From assembly GCA_949357655.1 (NCBI GenBank), contig CASHTG010000006.1:806001-870000 (forward strand): a stretch of 64,000 nucleotides of DNA, read 5' to 3'. The stretch is from Parascedosporium putredinis. Taxonomy: Eukaryota; Ascomycota; Sordariomycetes; Microascales; Microascaceae. A program made the position numbers and the translations under genes. Shown here piece by piece: positions 12,527-24,076 of the stretch; within the stretch, counting starts at the first letter, position 1; each line of letters begins with the position of its first letter. The notes beneath the pieces were generated by a model. That model was given only the letters and a program-made list of their open reading frames with translations. It was not told the DNA's origin and did no database searches.

Positions 12527-14808
12527 GGTGGCGAGGGCTTCCGCAAACGGGAGAACTGGTACTCGGAGGAGTTTACGCTGAGGCGAAGGGAAAAGGAGGA
12601 AGCGGAGCGAGGGCAGAGCGGTTGCTGATATTAGTCTCGCGAGCTCATTGCTTGTGATGCCAGGATGAATGAAGACGTATTTCAAATGTGGAAATCGCAG
12701 CGGGTGCGCGGAAAAGCTTATTGTCGATCCGCGAGATCTGGGCTCTCCTCGGAAGAATTAAGAAGTGTGGAAAAAAGGCCCCTCCAGTGACGAAGAGAAG
12801 GGGAGGGGATCCAAGTTCTCTCAGCGGGATGTAGGTATATTTACCAAGAGTGTATTATCTCAAAGTCGCCCACGGGAAAAAGAAAAGGGCAACGAAATTG
12901 CAAGCTCAGGCTGAACGCGACGCAGAAACGAAGCAAGGGACAAACGAGGAGGAATGGATGAGAAGGAAAAGAAGCCGGGGGAAAAAAGAGAACAAGAGAA
13001 AGAAAGGAAGAAAAAAGGGCAAGAGCGAAGAAGATCGCCCTCTCAAGCTCGAGACGATATTAAATGCAAACGCACGCACGCACGCACCGCACACACGCGG
13101 CGCAAACACGCAGATAACGCTCCGAACGGGCCGTTGGGAGCAACAGCTTTGAAATGCCAAAAGGAAAAGCTTCCTCCTGCCCCCATCCCGCCGTTACTTC
13201 CAACCAAACGCAACGCGGGTCCGCCGGGAGAAGGGGAGGGGCCAAGGAGCCTGACCGCAAGCCAGAGAGAGCTCCATCCGGATCCCTTGAACCTCCCCCT
13301 CCTCCCCCACAAGCCCAACTACTACAACCCTCTCTGCCAGTCTACTTCCCTCTCGATCCAGCAACCAACACATACATGCCCATCTCGGACATCGGGCCAT
13401 CTCTCTCTCCCCTTACGGAGCCGCCAACCCCCGACCCGCAGGCTGCGTCGTTGCTAAGCGAAGCGGCGAGAGAGCCAGCTGAGAGAGCTCCAGCATTTTC
13501 GGCCAAACACACTCAAGAAGACGACCGCCTCCCTCGGACCATCGACCTTCCGGGCTCGCTCAATCCCCCAGGAAAGCAAGCAAACAAACAAAAACCAAGG
13601 CACAACCCCCAAAGGCTGGAAGCCTTCCCCTACAAGTAAAAGAGACTAAAGAAAAGTCCCCGCAAATTTCTATTTTGGTAATCTCAAAGTGTCGAGCACG
13701 AAGACAGGGAAAATAAAAAAAGGTCCCAAGCGCCAGGAATGCGCAGAGGATTGTTCGGAGAGGAGCTTCCATGAAACATTGGTCCCGTTCAAAATGCTGC
13801 AGGGGAACGCTAAACCCCCATCGCCTCTCTCGTCTCTCGCTCCATCCCAAGCGTTTTTGGGGTTCAAAAGTGGGGTTCTTTTCCCTCCGTGCTTTGTTCC
13901 CCTTCTCACCTGTGACACCCTCCGCTGCTTATCCCACCCCCTCGCAATGACGAATAGGAGCTCCTTCGATTCGATTTACCCTTCTCGATTGACATGCCTA
14001 CGCTAGGCAGTGTGTAAGAGCGTGTGTATGTACGGCCTGCTCGCCCTACGCCATCTTCGGCCGGGAAAAAGGTTTCCGAAATAAAGGTAGGGAATGGAGT
14101 AGAGAGGAACTTTTACCATCTGTGACGATCGAAATTTCACCAACCTCGCTCGATACATTGATATGCTAGAGGCCTTCTTCATCCGAGCATCGTGAGCTCG
14201 GCTGAAGGGGAGCTTGGGGAAAGATGCTCTGGTCTTCAGAGTTGCTCAATGGCCCCTTAACTTCAGGATGGGGATTTAATGGAGAAAGCAATTGGCAAGA
14301 TACAACGTTGTTGGAGGACGTACGAAGTAGCAGCGAATGATTTATTGGACCAATCGCTGTGGTAGGATTACATGGGCGATGCTTCATTGGCGACGGTGAG
14401 CAGACAGATCAATCAGCTCCGTGCATTTATGTATTATTTACTGCTGCATCAAAACATCACCGTGGACATTATCACTTGGTCAAATTGTCATGTTTCTACC
14501 GAGTAGACTTGGTTGTTTTTCAACTATTTCATTGAGAGTCCATCTACCTCATTATCATAAAACGACCGGAAAAACTATGAGTACAATTCGACATTTGTAT
14601 CCTTCTCGCTGGCATACCGAGAAGAGCAAAAGCAAAGTCAAATAATAAAAAAGAACTAAGACCCGTCAAAACTCCATTAAGACTGTGGCTCCTCGTTTAG
14701 AAAAACAAGCGTGAGCCAACAAGTTCCTTCCCGCCGTGCGTTACCATTTGTTCCGTTTTGAAGTCCGCCCGATTTTTTGTTCCTTCTTTGGTTTCATCCG
14801 CTGCCCAT
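12527..14808. other. Intergenic region between P450 and Hsp90 genes
   Basis: This holds the P450 promoter and the 3' untranslated region of Hsp90. Purine-rich tracts (12880-13030) and a CGCA repeat (13071-13087) are present. An open frame at 13154-13639 (+) would encode 161 residues rich in Pro, but open frames overlap it on the other strand and it has no recognisable domain. I do not count it as a gene. Confidence 0.5.
13071..13087 (+). repeat. CGCA tetranucleotide repeat
   Basis: Four tandem CGCA copies plus one base, in the region upstream of the P450 gene. Confidence 0.85.
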
Positions 14809-16976
14809 TTAGTCAACCTCCTCCATGGCGCTGTCGCCAGTCTCGGCAGCCGTGGCGCCTGCCTCGGCGGTCTCCTCGTCCGTCTTGGCCTCGTCCTCAA
14901 TGTTGAGGCCAACCTGCACGAGCTTGTGGATGCGCTCGGCGAAGCTGGCGGGCTCGTCAATGGTGAAGCCAGAGACGAGAAGAGAGGTTTCGTAGAGGAG
15001 CTGCACAATGGACTTGACAGTGCGGTCGTTCTCGCCGTCAGACTCAACCTTGCCCTTGAGCTCCTTGATAATGGAAGACTTGGGCGAGATCTCAAACGTC
15101 TTCTTGGACGACATGTAGCTCGACATCGACGTGTCACGGAGGGCCTGGGCCTTCATGATACGCTCCATGTTAGCAGACCAGCCAAACTGGCCGGTACGGA
15201 TGGCGCAAGGAGAGAGGCCGAGCTTGTGGCTGACAACAACCTTCTCGACCTTGTCGCCGAGAATGTTCTTGAGAGCCTTGGCAAGGGCCTCGTACTCCTT
15301 CTCCTCCTCCTCGCGAGTCTTCTTCTCCTCCTCGGTTTCCTCGAGCTCGAAGTCCTTGGTAATATCAACAAGCTTCTTGCCCTCGTACTCCTTGAGCTGA
15401 GTCATGGCATACTCGTCAATGGGGTCAACAAGGAAGAGAACCTCGAAACCCTTCTCCTTGAGGGAGTCGAGGAAGGGAGACTTGGTGACAGCCTTGAGAG
15501 ACTCGCCAGTGATGTAGTAGATGTTCTTCTGGTGCTCGGGCATGCGAGTAATGTAGTCGGCGAACGACGTCTGGTCATCACCCGACTTGGTCGAGTTGAA
15601 TCGGAGAAGCTTGGCAAGGGTGCCGCGGTTCTGCGAGTCTTCGTGGATGCCGAGCTTGATGTTCTTGCTGAAGGCAGAGTAGAACTTGTCGAACTGCTCC
15701 TTGTCCTCCGAGATCTCGGTGAAGAGCTCCATCGACTTCTTGACAATGTTCTTCTTGATCACCTTCATGATCTTGTTCTGCTGAAGAGTCTCACGAGACA
15801 GGTTGAGGGGAGATCCTCAGAGTCCACAACACCCTTGACGAAGCTGAGCCACTCGGGAACGAGGTCGGTGGCGTCGTCGGTGATGAAGACACGGCGGACG
15901 TAGAGCTTGATGTTGTTCTTGGTCTTCTTGGTCTCGAAGAGATCAAAGGGAGCACGCTTGGGGACGAAGAGAATGGCACGGAACTCGAGCTGACCCTCGA
16001 CCGAGAAGTGCTTGACCGCAAGGTGGTCCTCCCAGTCGTTGGAGAGCGACTTGTAGAAGGAGGCGTACTCCTCCTGGGAGATGTCCTGGGGGTTGCGGGT
16101 CCAGATGGGCTTCTGCTTGTTGAGCTCTTCCTCCTCAATCTTGGTCTCCTTGACCTTCTTGGTCTTGGGCTTCTTCTCCGCCTCCTCGTCCTCGTCATCG
16201 ACCTCCTCGACCTTGGGCTTCTTGTCATCGTCCTCCTCAACCTCCTCGGCCTCCTCATCGGGCACCTCGGTCTCAATCTCCTTCTGGACGTGGAGGTAGA
16301 TGGGGTACGAGATGAACTCGGAGTGCTTCTTGATTACATCCTTGACGCGGGACTCGTTGAGGTAGTCAGTCTGCTCATCCTTGAGGTGGAGGATCATCTT
16401 GGTACCGCGGCCGAGCTGCTCACCCTCGGTATCGGGGATGATGTTGAAAGTGCCACCGGCGCTGGACTCCCAGATGTACTGCTCATCGTCATTGTGCTTG
16501 GAGATGACAGTCACCTTGTCGGCAACGAGGTAGGCAGAGTAGAAACCAACACCAAACTGACCAATCATGGAGACGTCAGCACCAGCGGTGAGGGCCTCCA
16601 TGAACTGCTTGGTGCCGGACCTGGCAATGGTACCAAGGTTGTTGACCAAATCCTAGAAGAAAGACATCCATGTTAGTCACCAACAAAGTAAGAGGGATGA
16701 TGGCTTCTAGAAACTTACAGCCTTGGTCATACCGATACCTGTATCACGGATAGTGAGGGTCTTGTTCTCCTTGTCGGGAATAATGTCAATCCTCAGATCC
16801 TTGCCCGACTCGAGGACGGAAGGATCCGAGAGGGACTGGTAGCGGATCTTATCGAGGGCATCGGAAGCGTTGGAAACAAGCTCTCGAAGGAAGATCTCCT
16901 TGTTGGAGTAGACGGTGTTGATGATGAGGGAGAGAAGCTGAGAAATCTCAGCCTGGAACTCGAAAGTTTCAGACAT
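14809..16976 (-). CDS. hsp90: Hsp90 molecular chaperone (ATPase), cytosolic
   Basis: ATP-dependent cytosolic chaperone for kinases, receptors and other clients. Exon 1 is 16976-16719 and exon 2 is 16652-14809, separated by a 66-nt GT-AG intron. The N-terminal GHKL ATPase domain starts SETFEFQAEISQLLSLI and has NKEIFLRELVSNASDALDK, DTGIGM and GQFGVGFYSAYLVAD. A charged acidic/Lys linker follows at about residues 210-265. Then come the middle domain, the C-terminal dimerisation domain and the terminal MEEVD that binds TPR co-chaperones. Near residue 385 the frame breaks at a GGGG run (15807-15810). One more base restores EDLPLNLSRETLQQNKI, which is near-invariant in the family, and gives a 700-residue protein of normal length. 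Because the gene is essential, the break is almost certainly a sequence error. Upstream sequence contains two dimeric heat-shock-element matches and a likely leader intron. Confidence 0.98.
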
Positions 16977-17009
16977 TTTGACGGGTATCTGTGAGGGGGA
17001 CTTGGGGTC

Positions 17010-17060
17010 TGTAAATATCGAATCCTTGTTAGCGATTGAATTCTCACTCTCACACGGTCG
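17010..17060 (-). promoter_or_regulatory. Probable 3' end of a 5'-leader intron of Hsp90
   Basis: On the minus strand the sequence CGCTAACAAGG followed by TTTACAG lies about 35-60 nt upstream of the Hsp90 ATG. This is a good fungal branch site and acceptor. A GTGTGAGAG donor-like sequence lies just upstream, but the donor could also be further away. A spliced leader is an inference and needs transcript data. Confidence 0.4.
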
Positions 17061-17170
17061 ATGAGTATGGCCAGATGATGTAAGAAAAAAATATCCCGAG
17101 GAATTCGAACTCGATGCGGGGTGAGGGCAGCAGCAAATGAAGATTTTTGGGGAAGAGGAAAAAAAAAAAG

Positions 17171-17178
17171 TTCAAGAA
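17171..17178. promoter_or_regulatory. Candidate heat-shock element, TTCnnGAA
   Basis: TTCAAGAA is an inverted pair of heat-shock factor core units about 195 nt upstream of the Hsp90 ATG. Only two units are clear, whereas strong elements usually have three or more. It may also lie inside the transcribed leader. Confidence 0.35.
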
Positions 17179-17517
17179 AACTGGTGGGGACGCAAGGCGA
17201 ATTGAAGAAAAACTTAATCCGCCACACCAGGCAAGCACCGAGAAGGCGCAGCCCTCATCGGCTAGCTCTTTCCTGATACCAACAAGAAACTAGCCGCCCA
17301 GTATCTCTTGGTGCGACTGGTGAAGCCGCCCTCCAACTGCCCCAAGACTTCTGGCTTGCTGTGACCGAGAAGCCAAACAAGAAGCCAATGACTAGGAACC
17401 CGGACGGCAAGAAAAGATGGTGCTGGCGAGAGGAGAGAAGGAAAAGAGGAATACGACGAAACGACCCAGGGCGGGATCAATGGGTTGCCAACTTACATCA
17501 AAGGAAGTAATATGAAA

Positions 17518-17525
17518 GAAGCTTC
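17518..17525. promoter_or_regulatory. Candidate heat-shock element, GAAnnTTC
   Basis: GAAGCTTC is a head-to-head pair of heat-shock factor core units about 540 nt upstream of the Hsp90 ATG. The context fits heat induction of Hsp90, but the match is short and binding is inferred. Confidence 0.4.
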
Positions 17526-19628
17526 GGATGCCAGACAGAGAGCCTGATTTCCGAATGGTCAATGGGATAGGCGGGGAAGAGAAAGATGAATGTTGAAGTT
17601 GCTTGGAAGAGGGGGAGGGGGAAAAGGAGCAAGAGAGCTTCAAATATATTCCAGAGGGGAAGAGGGAGGATGATTGGGAAATGGAAGGAGAAGGAAAAAA
17701 AAGTCAAACGAGCTGGGAAAGGTGGAAAGCGCCTTAAAAGTCTTCTCAAGGGGTTGGTTGCTCCTCCCCTCCGCCTCTCCTCTACGACCTTGTCCGCTTG
17801 TGCTCCGTGCCTGGCAATGATTCCACGGGATTCTATCGCTGAGAGAGCTTCGAGAGCCTTCTCACCAAAAAATTTGGCCACCATAGCAACCAGCTGTTTT
17901 TTGATTGGCTGGATTTGGGGAAGCTTAGGACATAGTGGGGAAGGGTGAGGGGGAATCGGAGTGCAGAGGTCGCAGCCCAAGGATGAACTGTGGTACCGCC
18001 CCAAATGCCAATGTTCCCCCACAAAGCAAAGCCTCTTCCTCAAGACTGCATGGCCCTCATACTATTTTGTGACTACATTGACTACATGCCGCTGCCTAGC
18101 GAGCCTAGACCGCCCCGTTGATCGAGAACGGATCAATCGCATGTACATACTTCAATGCCTTATCCCCCTCACCAGGGCATAAGTCACTTTGACCCAGAAC
18201 AGAAGTGGGCCCCGAAGCCTTCTAAAAGGAAAAAAGATTTCAACTTTAGTGACAAAACCCCTAAGCGCCGAACAGAGGAAAGGAGAGACGCCAAAAGAAA
18301 GTGAAAGATGAAAACCAAAAGAGCGAGAACAGAAAGACGTAGAACGGCCGGTGGGGGGGCGGGGGCCCACTACGGGTACGAGAATCTTCTGCAAGACCTC
18401 CGGCGCCTGCTGTAATTTTCTACGACATTCCATCCGAGGCGGACCCTGGCGGGAAGCAAGGAGGGTGAGCTATAGCAGATGAAGAAGGCTACGGAGAACT
18501 CGAGAATGGTGGGGGAAAGGCCTTCGGTTCGTTTCATTCCTTCCCCTCTAAAGTCTCAAAACTCGGCTACCCACGATCCTTCCAGATGAGTTCACCGGAT
18601 CGGTTTAGGAGAGATCAAAAGTAAAGTAGACGAAACGTAGAAGGGTTCATCACGGTGTATATTGATCAGTTGATGTACAAGCTCGGGTACATGCCCCCCC
18701 GAATGCCTTCCCTTCACCTTACTACATTTTCGACCCTAGAGGATGGCCTAGGTATGCATGCATGCATCCAATTCGGCGCTGGTTTTACTAGGAGGCCAAC
18801 CAGAGGGCGCTTCAATTGGCCCCCTCATTCCAGCCAGGCGAGGCTGACAGCAGCACCTTTCGGTGCCTGACCATGCAGCCCGGACAAGTGTAAATTGATC
18901 AGAGGGAAGAAAAAGGAAGCGAGTAGAGTGAAGGAGAAGAAAAATGCCCGTCGTTGCGCCCGAGCGCGCGCTTACAGCTGAGTTGGTCTCAAGGTGCGAT
19001 CCATCCCTTCCGTATCCGGTTGAGGATACTTTTTCGCATGCCTCTCAAGAATTTAAGTTCCAATTACGGGTGGGAAGGCTTGAGGTTCGGATACAAGCGA
19101 TTTCCAACCTTGCTCGCTCCGTTGGTACTTCGTACATAACGCAGTTTGCCTCGATTTTGGTGCTTCCGTTTTGGGAGGAGGCTTGTTTGTCTTGGTCTCT
19201 TTACCCGATAATCTGCCGGAAGAAGCTCCCCCACCCTCGTTGGAAAGAACGAAGGCCACCCGGAAAGCTCGAGCCAATTGGCCCTTTTTTTCACATGCAA
19301 GCACTTCTGGTGCAGGTGCTGGCTTGCTCCCCTTACGCGGAAATGCCAGGTACCAAACACAGGTCTGGGGAATAAAGGCCAAGAAGCAGCCACCCACACA
19401 AACCAAACCTGGAACCCGACTCAAACTCCACCCATCACCACCCACCCTTCATCACCAAGCTCCTCTATCTCGCGCCTTCTCCTCCATCTCCGAGGGAAAC
19501 GACACACAGCTGGCGCCGTTCGTCGTTTCGGCAAATGTTCATCCCAGCTAGGATTTAGCTCTTTCGCACACGTCCGCGACCGCCGCCGCCACCACCGCGA
19601 GTTCCATCTTCCCGGCCTATCCATCAGA

Positions 19629-20745
19629 ATGGAGAGATTTAGTCAGTTCCGGGACAAGGGTAAGTAACGATAGGCCCTTTTTTTCATCTTGTTTTCTTGT
19701 AGAAGGGAGGGGTTTTCTCCTATTCTGTCCGGCCCTACCATCGACTAGTTTACGTGTGTCTTGCATCGCGCAAACCGCAAATACATATATATCTGCAAAA
19801 GGACACAAAAAAAACGCAAACCGATGCTAACTGATTCAAGGTTCCGGTATATCGCCCTTCCTCCCTATCCACACCCCTCTCTCGCTCCCCACCCGCTTCC
19901 TACACCTCTGCGTCTTCGCCGTCCGCTTGCCCTTCTTCCTCGCCTACGCCGTCCTGTACTTCGTCTTCCTGGTACATGTGCCCGTCCCCGCCCTGCGCAA
20001 GCTCTTCCTATGGGTCTTCATGCTCATCCCGGGCCTCTGGTGGGTTGACCTCCAGATGGACGGCGTCCGCCGCGGTACCCTCGCCGACCAGCCCCCGACC
20101 GCTTCCCCACCCGGGTTCCGTCGTCGCCGCCAACTTCACCTCCCCCGTCGACCCTCTCTACCTCGCCGCCGTCTTCGACCCCATCTTTGTCATCGCCTAC
20201 CCCGGCTCCCGAGCCGTCCGCCACGTCTCCCTCTTCCACGCCGTCCTCCACGCTCTGTCCCCTATCCGCTTCGATCCCCCAAGTCCACCTCCTCCTTCTT
20301 CGGCCGCACCGACCTCGCCACCCTCCTCAAGACCTACCCCAATCGCATTATTGCCGTCTTTCCCGAGTGCTCGACAACCAACGGCAAGGGCATCCTGCCC
20401 CCGAGCCCCTGTCTCCTCGACATCCTCCCGCACGCACATCTTCCCCGTCTCCATCCGCTACACCCCCGCCGACGTCACCACCCCCGTCCCCGGCCGCTGG
20501 ATCTCCTTCCTTTGGAATCTCCTCTCCCAGACCACCATATGCATCCGCGTTCGCATCGCCGAGAGCATCCACAATGACTCCCCAGAGATAGCCCTGGTGC
20601 CCCTGTAACCACAATCTCGTCCGACGAGCGCAGGATCCTAGATAAGGTGGGCGAAGCTCTCGCTAGACTGGGGAGGAGCAAGAGGGTCGGGCTCACGCTT
20701 AAAGACAAGGACAAGTTTGTCAAAGCGTGGAAGAATAGGTCCTAG
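19629..20745 (+). CDS. Loa1/Vps66-like lysophosphatidic acid acyltransferase (frame-broken)
   Basis: Likely acylates lysophosphatidic acid to phosphatidic acid at the ER or lipid droplet, as yeast Loa1 (Vps66) does. Exon 1 is 19629-19659 and exon 2 is 19841-20745, with a 181-nt intron containing a GCTAACTG branch site. The N-terminal half has one long hydrophobic stretch (about residues 25-75) suited to membrane insertion. The acyltransferase motifs are divergent: NFTSPVDPLY stands where PlsC enzymes have NHxxxxD, and FPECSTTNGKGIL where they have FPEGT. The C terminus is DKDKFVKAWKNRS. Four frame changes occur at C runs (20092-20096, 20276-20280, about 20399-20425, and 20580-20583). The frames on either side join into one protein of about 312 residues. 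The family call rests on my memory of the fungal consensus; another PlsC-like acyltransferase is possible. Confidence 0.82.
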
Positions 20746-21484
20746 AACCCCTTTTCTTACCCAACCCCCTGCTCCCTTCCCTTTATTTTTCTTTTGCGGA
20801 CGTTTCGGAGATCGCGGACCGTGTGGAACCGCGAGTCAAACAGATGAAAGAGTGAAGGACGCCCGCTCTCCTTCGTTTGTTACATACATGGAAAGTTGCT
20901 ACTGGCCGGAGGTTGTTCTTGTGCGAGTTTTTGTCCTTGTCTGGGAAAGGAAAAGAAGAGAGGTCATGATTCTTCCGCCAGATTGATTCTAATGAGGCAT
21001 GTCGTATGATTGATTTGTTTCTGGTTGCGCGTCGTTACTTTAGACCTCTTGGCATGTTACCACGTTCATATAATATATATATATATATACACATTTCCCT
21101 TCACGGGCTAATTGGCACGACATCTTCTTCACAATGGTGCAAGTTAAGAGAAAGCAGTTTTTATTCATCTAATTGCGCCGATACCCTATCCAAGGCAGCG
21201 ATGATATGACACAATCCTGACCATTGAACCCTCCTAGGAATCCAAGGAGCCCGAAGATTACGAAAGAAAGAAAGATACCGTAAAAGAAAAGGGAAAAGAA
21301 CAAAAAAGGACCCTAGAAAGAAGCAAAATATAAAACAGAAAATGAAGACGCTGCCCATGGGGCAAATGCACCCTGTATAAGCATTGACGCTCCCCAGTCA
21401 AAAGGCCGTCCCGTCACGCTCGCCGCCCATTGCATCCCTCACCAAGACACACCCATTTCCTCATGGTTTCTCACGTACGCGTGT
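20746..21484. other. Convergent 3' region between acyltransferase and Ilv3 genes
   Basis: This holds two 3' untranslated regions. A TA-dinucleotide run lies at 21073-21089. I see no gene. Confidence 0.55.
21073..21089 (+). repeat. AT dinucleotide microsatellite
   Basis: A perfect alternating AT run of about 17 nt in the convergent intergenic region. Confidence 0.85.
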
Positions 21485-23444
21485 TTAAAGACGGCCAGCA
21501 CCATCCGTCACGCAGCCGTGGGAGGCGTCGCTGACAAGAGAAGCATACTTCTTGAGAGTGCCTCGAGAGTACTTGGGCTCGGGCTTCTTCCATTCCGTCT
21601 TCCTCCTCGCGAGTTCCTCGGCGCTGACATCAAGATCCATGACATTCTCCTCGGCATCGATGGTGACCTCGTCACCATCCCTGACGAGGGCAATGGGGCC
21701 GCCCTCCATGGCCTCGGGAACAACGTGGCCAATAAGGAAACCGTGGCTACCACCGGAGAATCGGCCATCAGTGATGAGCGCGACATCCTTACCGAGGCCG
21801 GCGCCCATGATGGCAGAAGAGGGCTTCAACATCTCGGGCATGCCGGGGCCACCCTTGGGACCCTCGTAGCGGATGATGACGACAGTCTTCTCACCCTGCT
21901 TGATCTCGCCACGCTCCAGAGCGGCAATGAAGTCATCCTCGGCATCGTAGCACTTGGCCTTGCCGACGAAGCGGAGACCCTCCTTACCGGTGATCTTGCC
22001 GACGGAGCCACCGGGGGCAAGGGTACCACGGAGAATCTGGAGATGACCAGTAGGCTTGACAGGGTTGTTGAGGGCCTGGACGATCTTTTGGCCCTCGGTG
22101 AAGTCAGGATAAGCCTCGACGTTCTCCTTCATGGTCTTGCCGGTGACGGTCATGGTGGAGCCGTCAATGAGGCCCTCGCGGATGAGGAACTTGAGAAGGG
22201 CGGGGGTGCCACCAATGTTGTGGAGATCCTCCATGACCCACTTGCCTGAAGGCTTCAGATCGGAGAGGACGGGGTCCTGTCAGAGACGGCCTGGAAATCA
22301 TCAATCGTGAGCTTGATACCGGCGGCGTCGGCAATGGCGATCAAGTGAAGAACGGCGTTGGTGCTGCCTCCGGTAACGGTGACGACGACCATGGCGTTCT
22401 CAAAAGCCTGCCTGGTAAGGATATCCTTGGGCCGGATGTCCTCCTTGAGAAGGTTCCTCATGACGTGGCCAATGTTGGCACACTCGGCCTTCTTGCCCTC
22501 GTCCTCGGCGGGAGTGCTGCTGCTTCCGGGAACGGTGAGACCGAGGGTCTCGATGGCGGTGGCCATGGTGTTAGCAGTGTACATGCCACCGCACGCGCCA
22601 CCGCCGGGGCACGCGTTCCTGATGATATCGTAGCGCTCCTCCTCGGTGATTTGACCAGAGATGTACTGTCCGTAGGCCTGGAAGGCGGAGACGATGTCAA
22701 TAACCTCGCCCTTCTGCGAGCAACCGGGCTTAATGGTACCGCCGTAGACCATGATGGAAGGGCGGTTGACCCTAGCCATGGCAATGGCGACACCGGGCAT
22801 GTTCTTGTCGCAGCCGGGAAGCGAAATGTTGCCGTCGTACCACTGGCCATTCATGACGGTCTCGATGCTGTCGGCAATAATCTCTCGGCTCTGCAGCGAA
22901 TACCTCATACCGAGGGTACCCATGCTAATACCGTCCGACACGCCGATTGTGTTGAACCGGTAGGGCACGAGGCCGGCCTCGGCCACCGACTTCTTGACCA
23001 AGGCGGACAAGTCGAGCAGGTGCATGTTGCAGGGGTTACCCTCATACCACACCGATGAGATGCCGACCTGGGCCTTCTTGAGGTCCTCATCCGTCAAACC
23101 GGTAGCGTACAGCATAGCCTGGGAGGCGCCCTGCGACTTGTGTTGGGTGATGACGGAGGACACCTTGTTGAGCTTCTCGTCGGCGGCGAGCCGGGTCGTC
23201 GTGGACAGTAGGCGGCTGAAGGCGGTGGGAAAGCGTAGGAACAGTCAGCCTTGGCACCAGCATGCCGCATTCGCCTTCAAAGCCAAGCATCTCGAAAAAA
23301 GAAGCATCCCTCTCCCCAACGAAATGCCACGACCTCGAACGGGCTGGGATCTGAGGATTAATCTACTTACGCATTCTGGCTCACCAACAAAGAGGCCTTA
23401 GCCGGCGCCCTCAGGCGGAGGCAGCTGCTCGCCTGGCGAAACAT
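21485..23444 (-). CDS. ilv3: Dihydroxy-acid dehydratase, mitochondrial (isoleucine/valine biosynthesis)
   Basis: Dehydrates 2,3-dihydroxy-3-methylbutanoate and its isoleucine-pathway homologue to the 2-keto acids, using an iron-sulfur cluster in mitochondria. Exon 1 (23444-23371) encodes a typical mitochondrial presequence, MFRQASSCLRLRAPAKA, rich in Arg, Ser and Ala with no acidic residues. A 155-nt intron follows and exon 2 is 23215-21485. Family motifs include GNPCNMHL, GCDKNMPG and PGGGACGGMYTANTM, which carry the cluster cysteines, and late GRFSGGSHGF. The frame breaks at the GGGG run 22271-22274. One more base restores SDRTPVLSDLKPSGKWV and gives 601 residues, the usual eukaryotic length. 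Two TGACTCG sites upstream fit control by the Gcn4/CPC-1 general amino acid regulator. The identity is very secure. Confidence 0.98.
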
Positions 23445-23667
23445 TCTTGAAGTTTAAAAAGAAAGAGAATGCAGGGAAGTGCCCAAAAGAAAAGAAAAAG
23501 CCGGGCGAAAGCGAGGCCGGATGTTTTTTTGGGAAGGGAGGACGGTAAATTGTCGGTCTGGCTCAATTGAGTGCCCTGCTCATCAGACGGTCGGTGAGGA
23601 GAAAATAAGAAAGGGAACAATTATTTTGGTGAGGGCGAACGGGGGCAGCGCGGATTTGTGGACAGGA

Positions 23668-23674
23668 TGACTCG
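23668..23674 (+). promoter_or_regulatory. Candidate Gcn4/CPC-1 site TGACTCG
   Basis: TGACTCG lies about 225 nt upstream of the Ilv3 ATG. It matches the bZIP core TGACTC of general amino acid control. The pathway context supports it, but one 7-mer is weak by itself. Confidence 0.4.
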
Positions 23675-24069
23675 AACTATTTTTCGAAATCACAGGGAAG
23701 GTCACAGGGACACAGCTGGCTGGGAAGCGGTTTCCTTAGTTTGATCACGAAAAATAAAACGACCCCAAAAAAGAAAGGGAAAAAAGCGATGTCGGGCCTT
23801 GCCAAATTTTCGGACCTACCATTCGAAGCTTCCCCGCAGGTTCCCACAGGGTCACAATTACACCCCTCGTCATTGGTCAATGGCTCGATTCACCGCCAAG
23901 GCTCAACTCGGCTCCTTTGGGGATCAACCTTCTTGCGTGTAGATTGCACCTCCCAAAGCTACGCAAGGCATCACCTTAGGTCAGTCACTGAGAAATCAGT
24001 CGAGGTAAATACCGAGGTATCCATGCCTCGATACTACATCTAGCATCAATAGACCACATTAAGAAGAGA

Positions 24070-24076
24070 TGACTCG
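24070..24076 (+). promoter_or_regulatory. Second candidate Gcn4/CPC-1 site TGACTCG
   Basis: A second TGACTCG about 630 nt upstream of the Ilv3 ATG, in the same orientation as the first. Confidence 0.35.

Larger units (their letters stand above)
16977..19628. other. Divergent promoter region between Hsp90 (-) and the acyltransferase gene (+)
   Basis: This holds the leader and promoter of Hsp90 and, on the far side, the promoter of the acyltransferase gene. A minus-strand open frame at 18043-17498 could encode an MVAKFFGEKALEALSAIE-type peptide, but I recognise no domain. I see no gene with support between 18150 and 19600. A short ATGC tandem occurs near 18754-18768. Confidence 0.5.

Noticed and set aside
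13154..13639. 161-codon Pro-rich open frame
   Set aside because: Several frames are open on both strands here, it has no domain, and its composition is that of GC-rich promoter DNA.
14758..16676. Long plus-strand open frames (381 and 222 codons) opposite Hsp90
   Set aside because: They are antisense shadows: the strong C-ending codon bias of Hsp90 removes stop codons from the opposite strand. Their translations are repetitive Leu/Val/Glu strings without domains.
17498..18043. Minus-strand frame with MVAKFFGEKALEALSAIE
   Set aside because: The first part looks protein-like, but the rest is a Phe/Leu/Pro-rich translation of T/C-rich DNA, and no family is recognised. It lies in the Hsp90 promoter region.
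21518..23058. Long plus-strand open frames (243 and 237 codons) opposite Ilv3
   Set aside because: Same antisense effect of a codon-biased gene; no domain and no independent start context.
10272..23444. A secondary-metabolite gene cluster around the P450
   Set aside because: Neighbours are Hsp90, an acyltransferase for glycerolipids and Ilv3. There is no synthase, transporter or cluster regulator.
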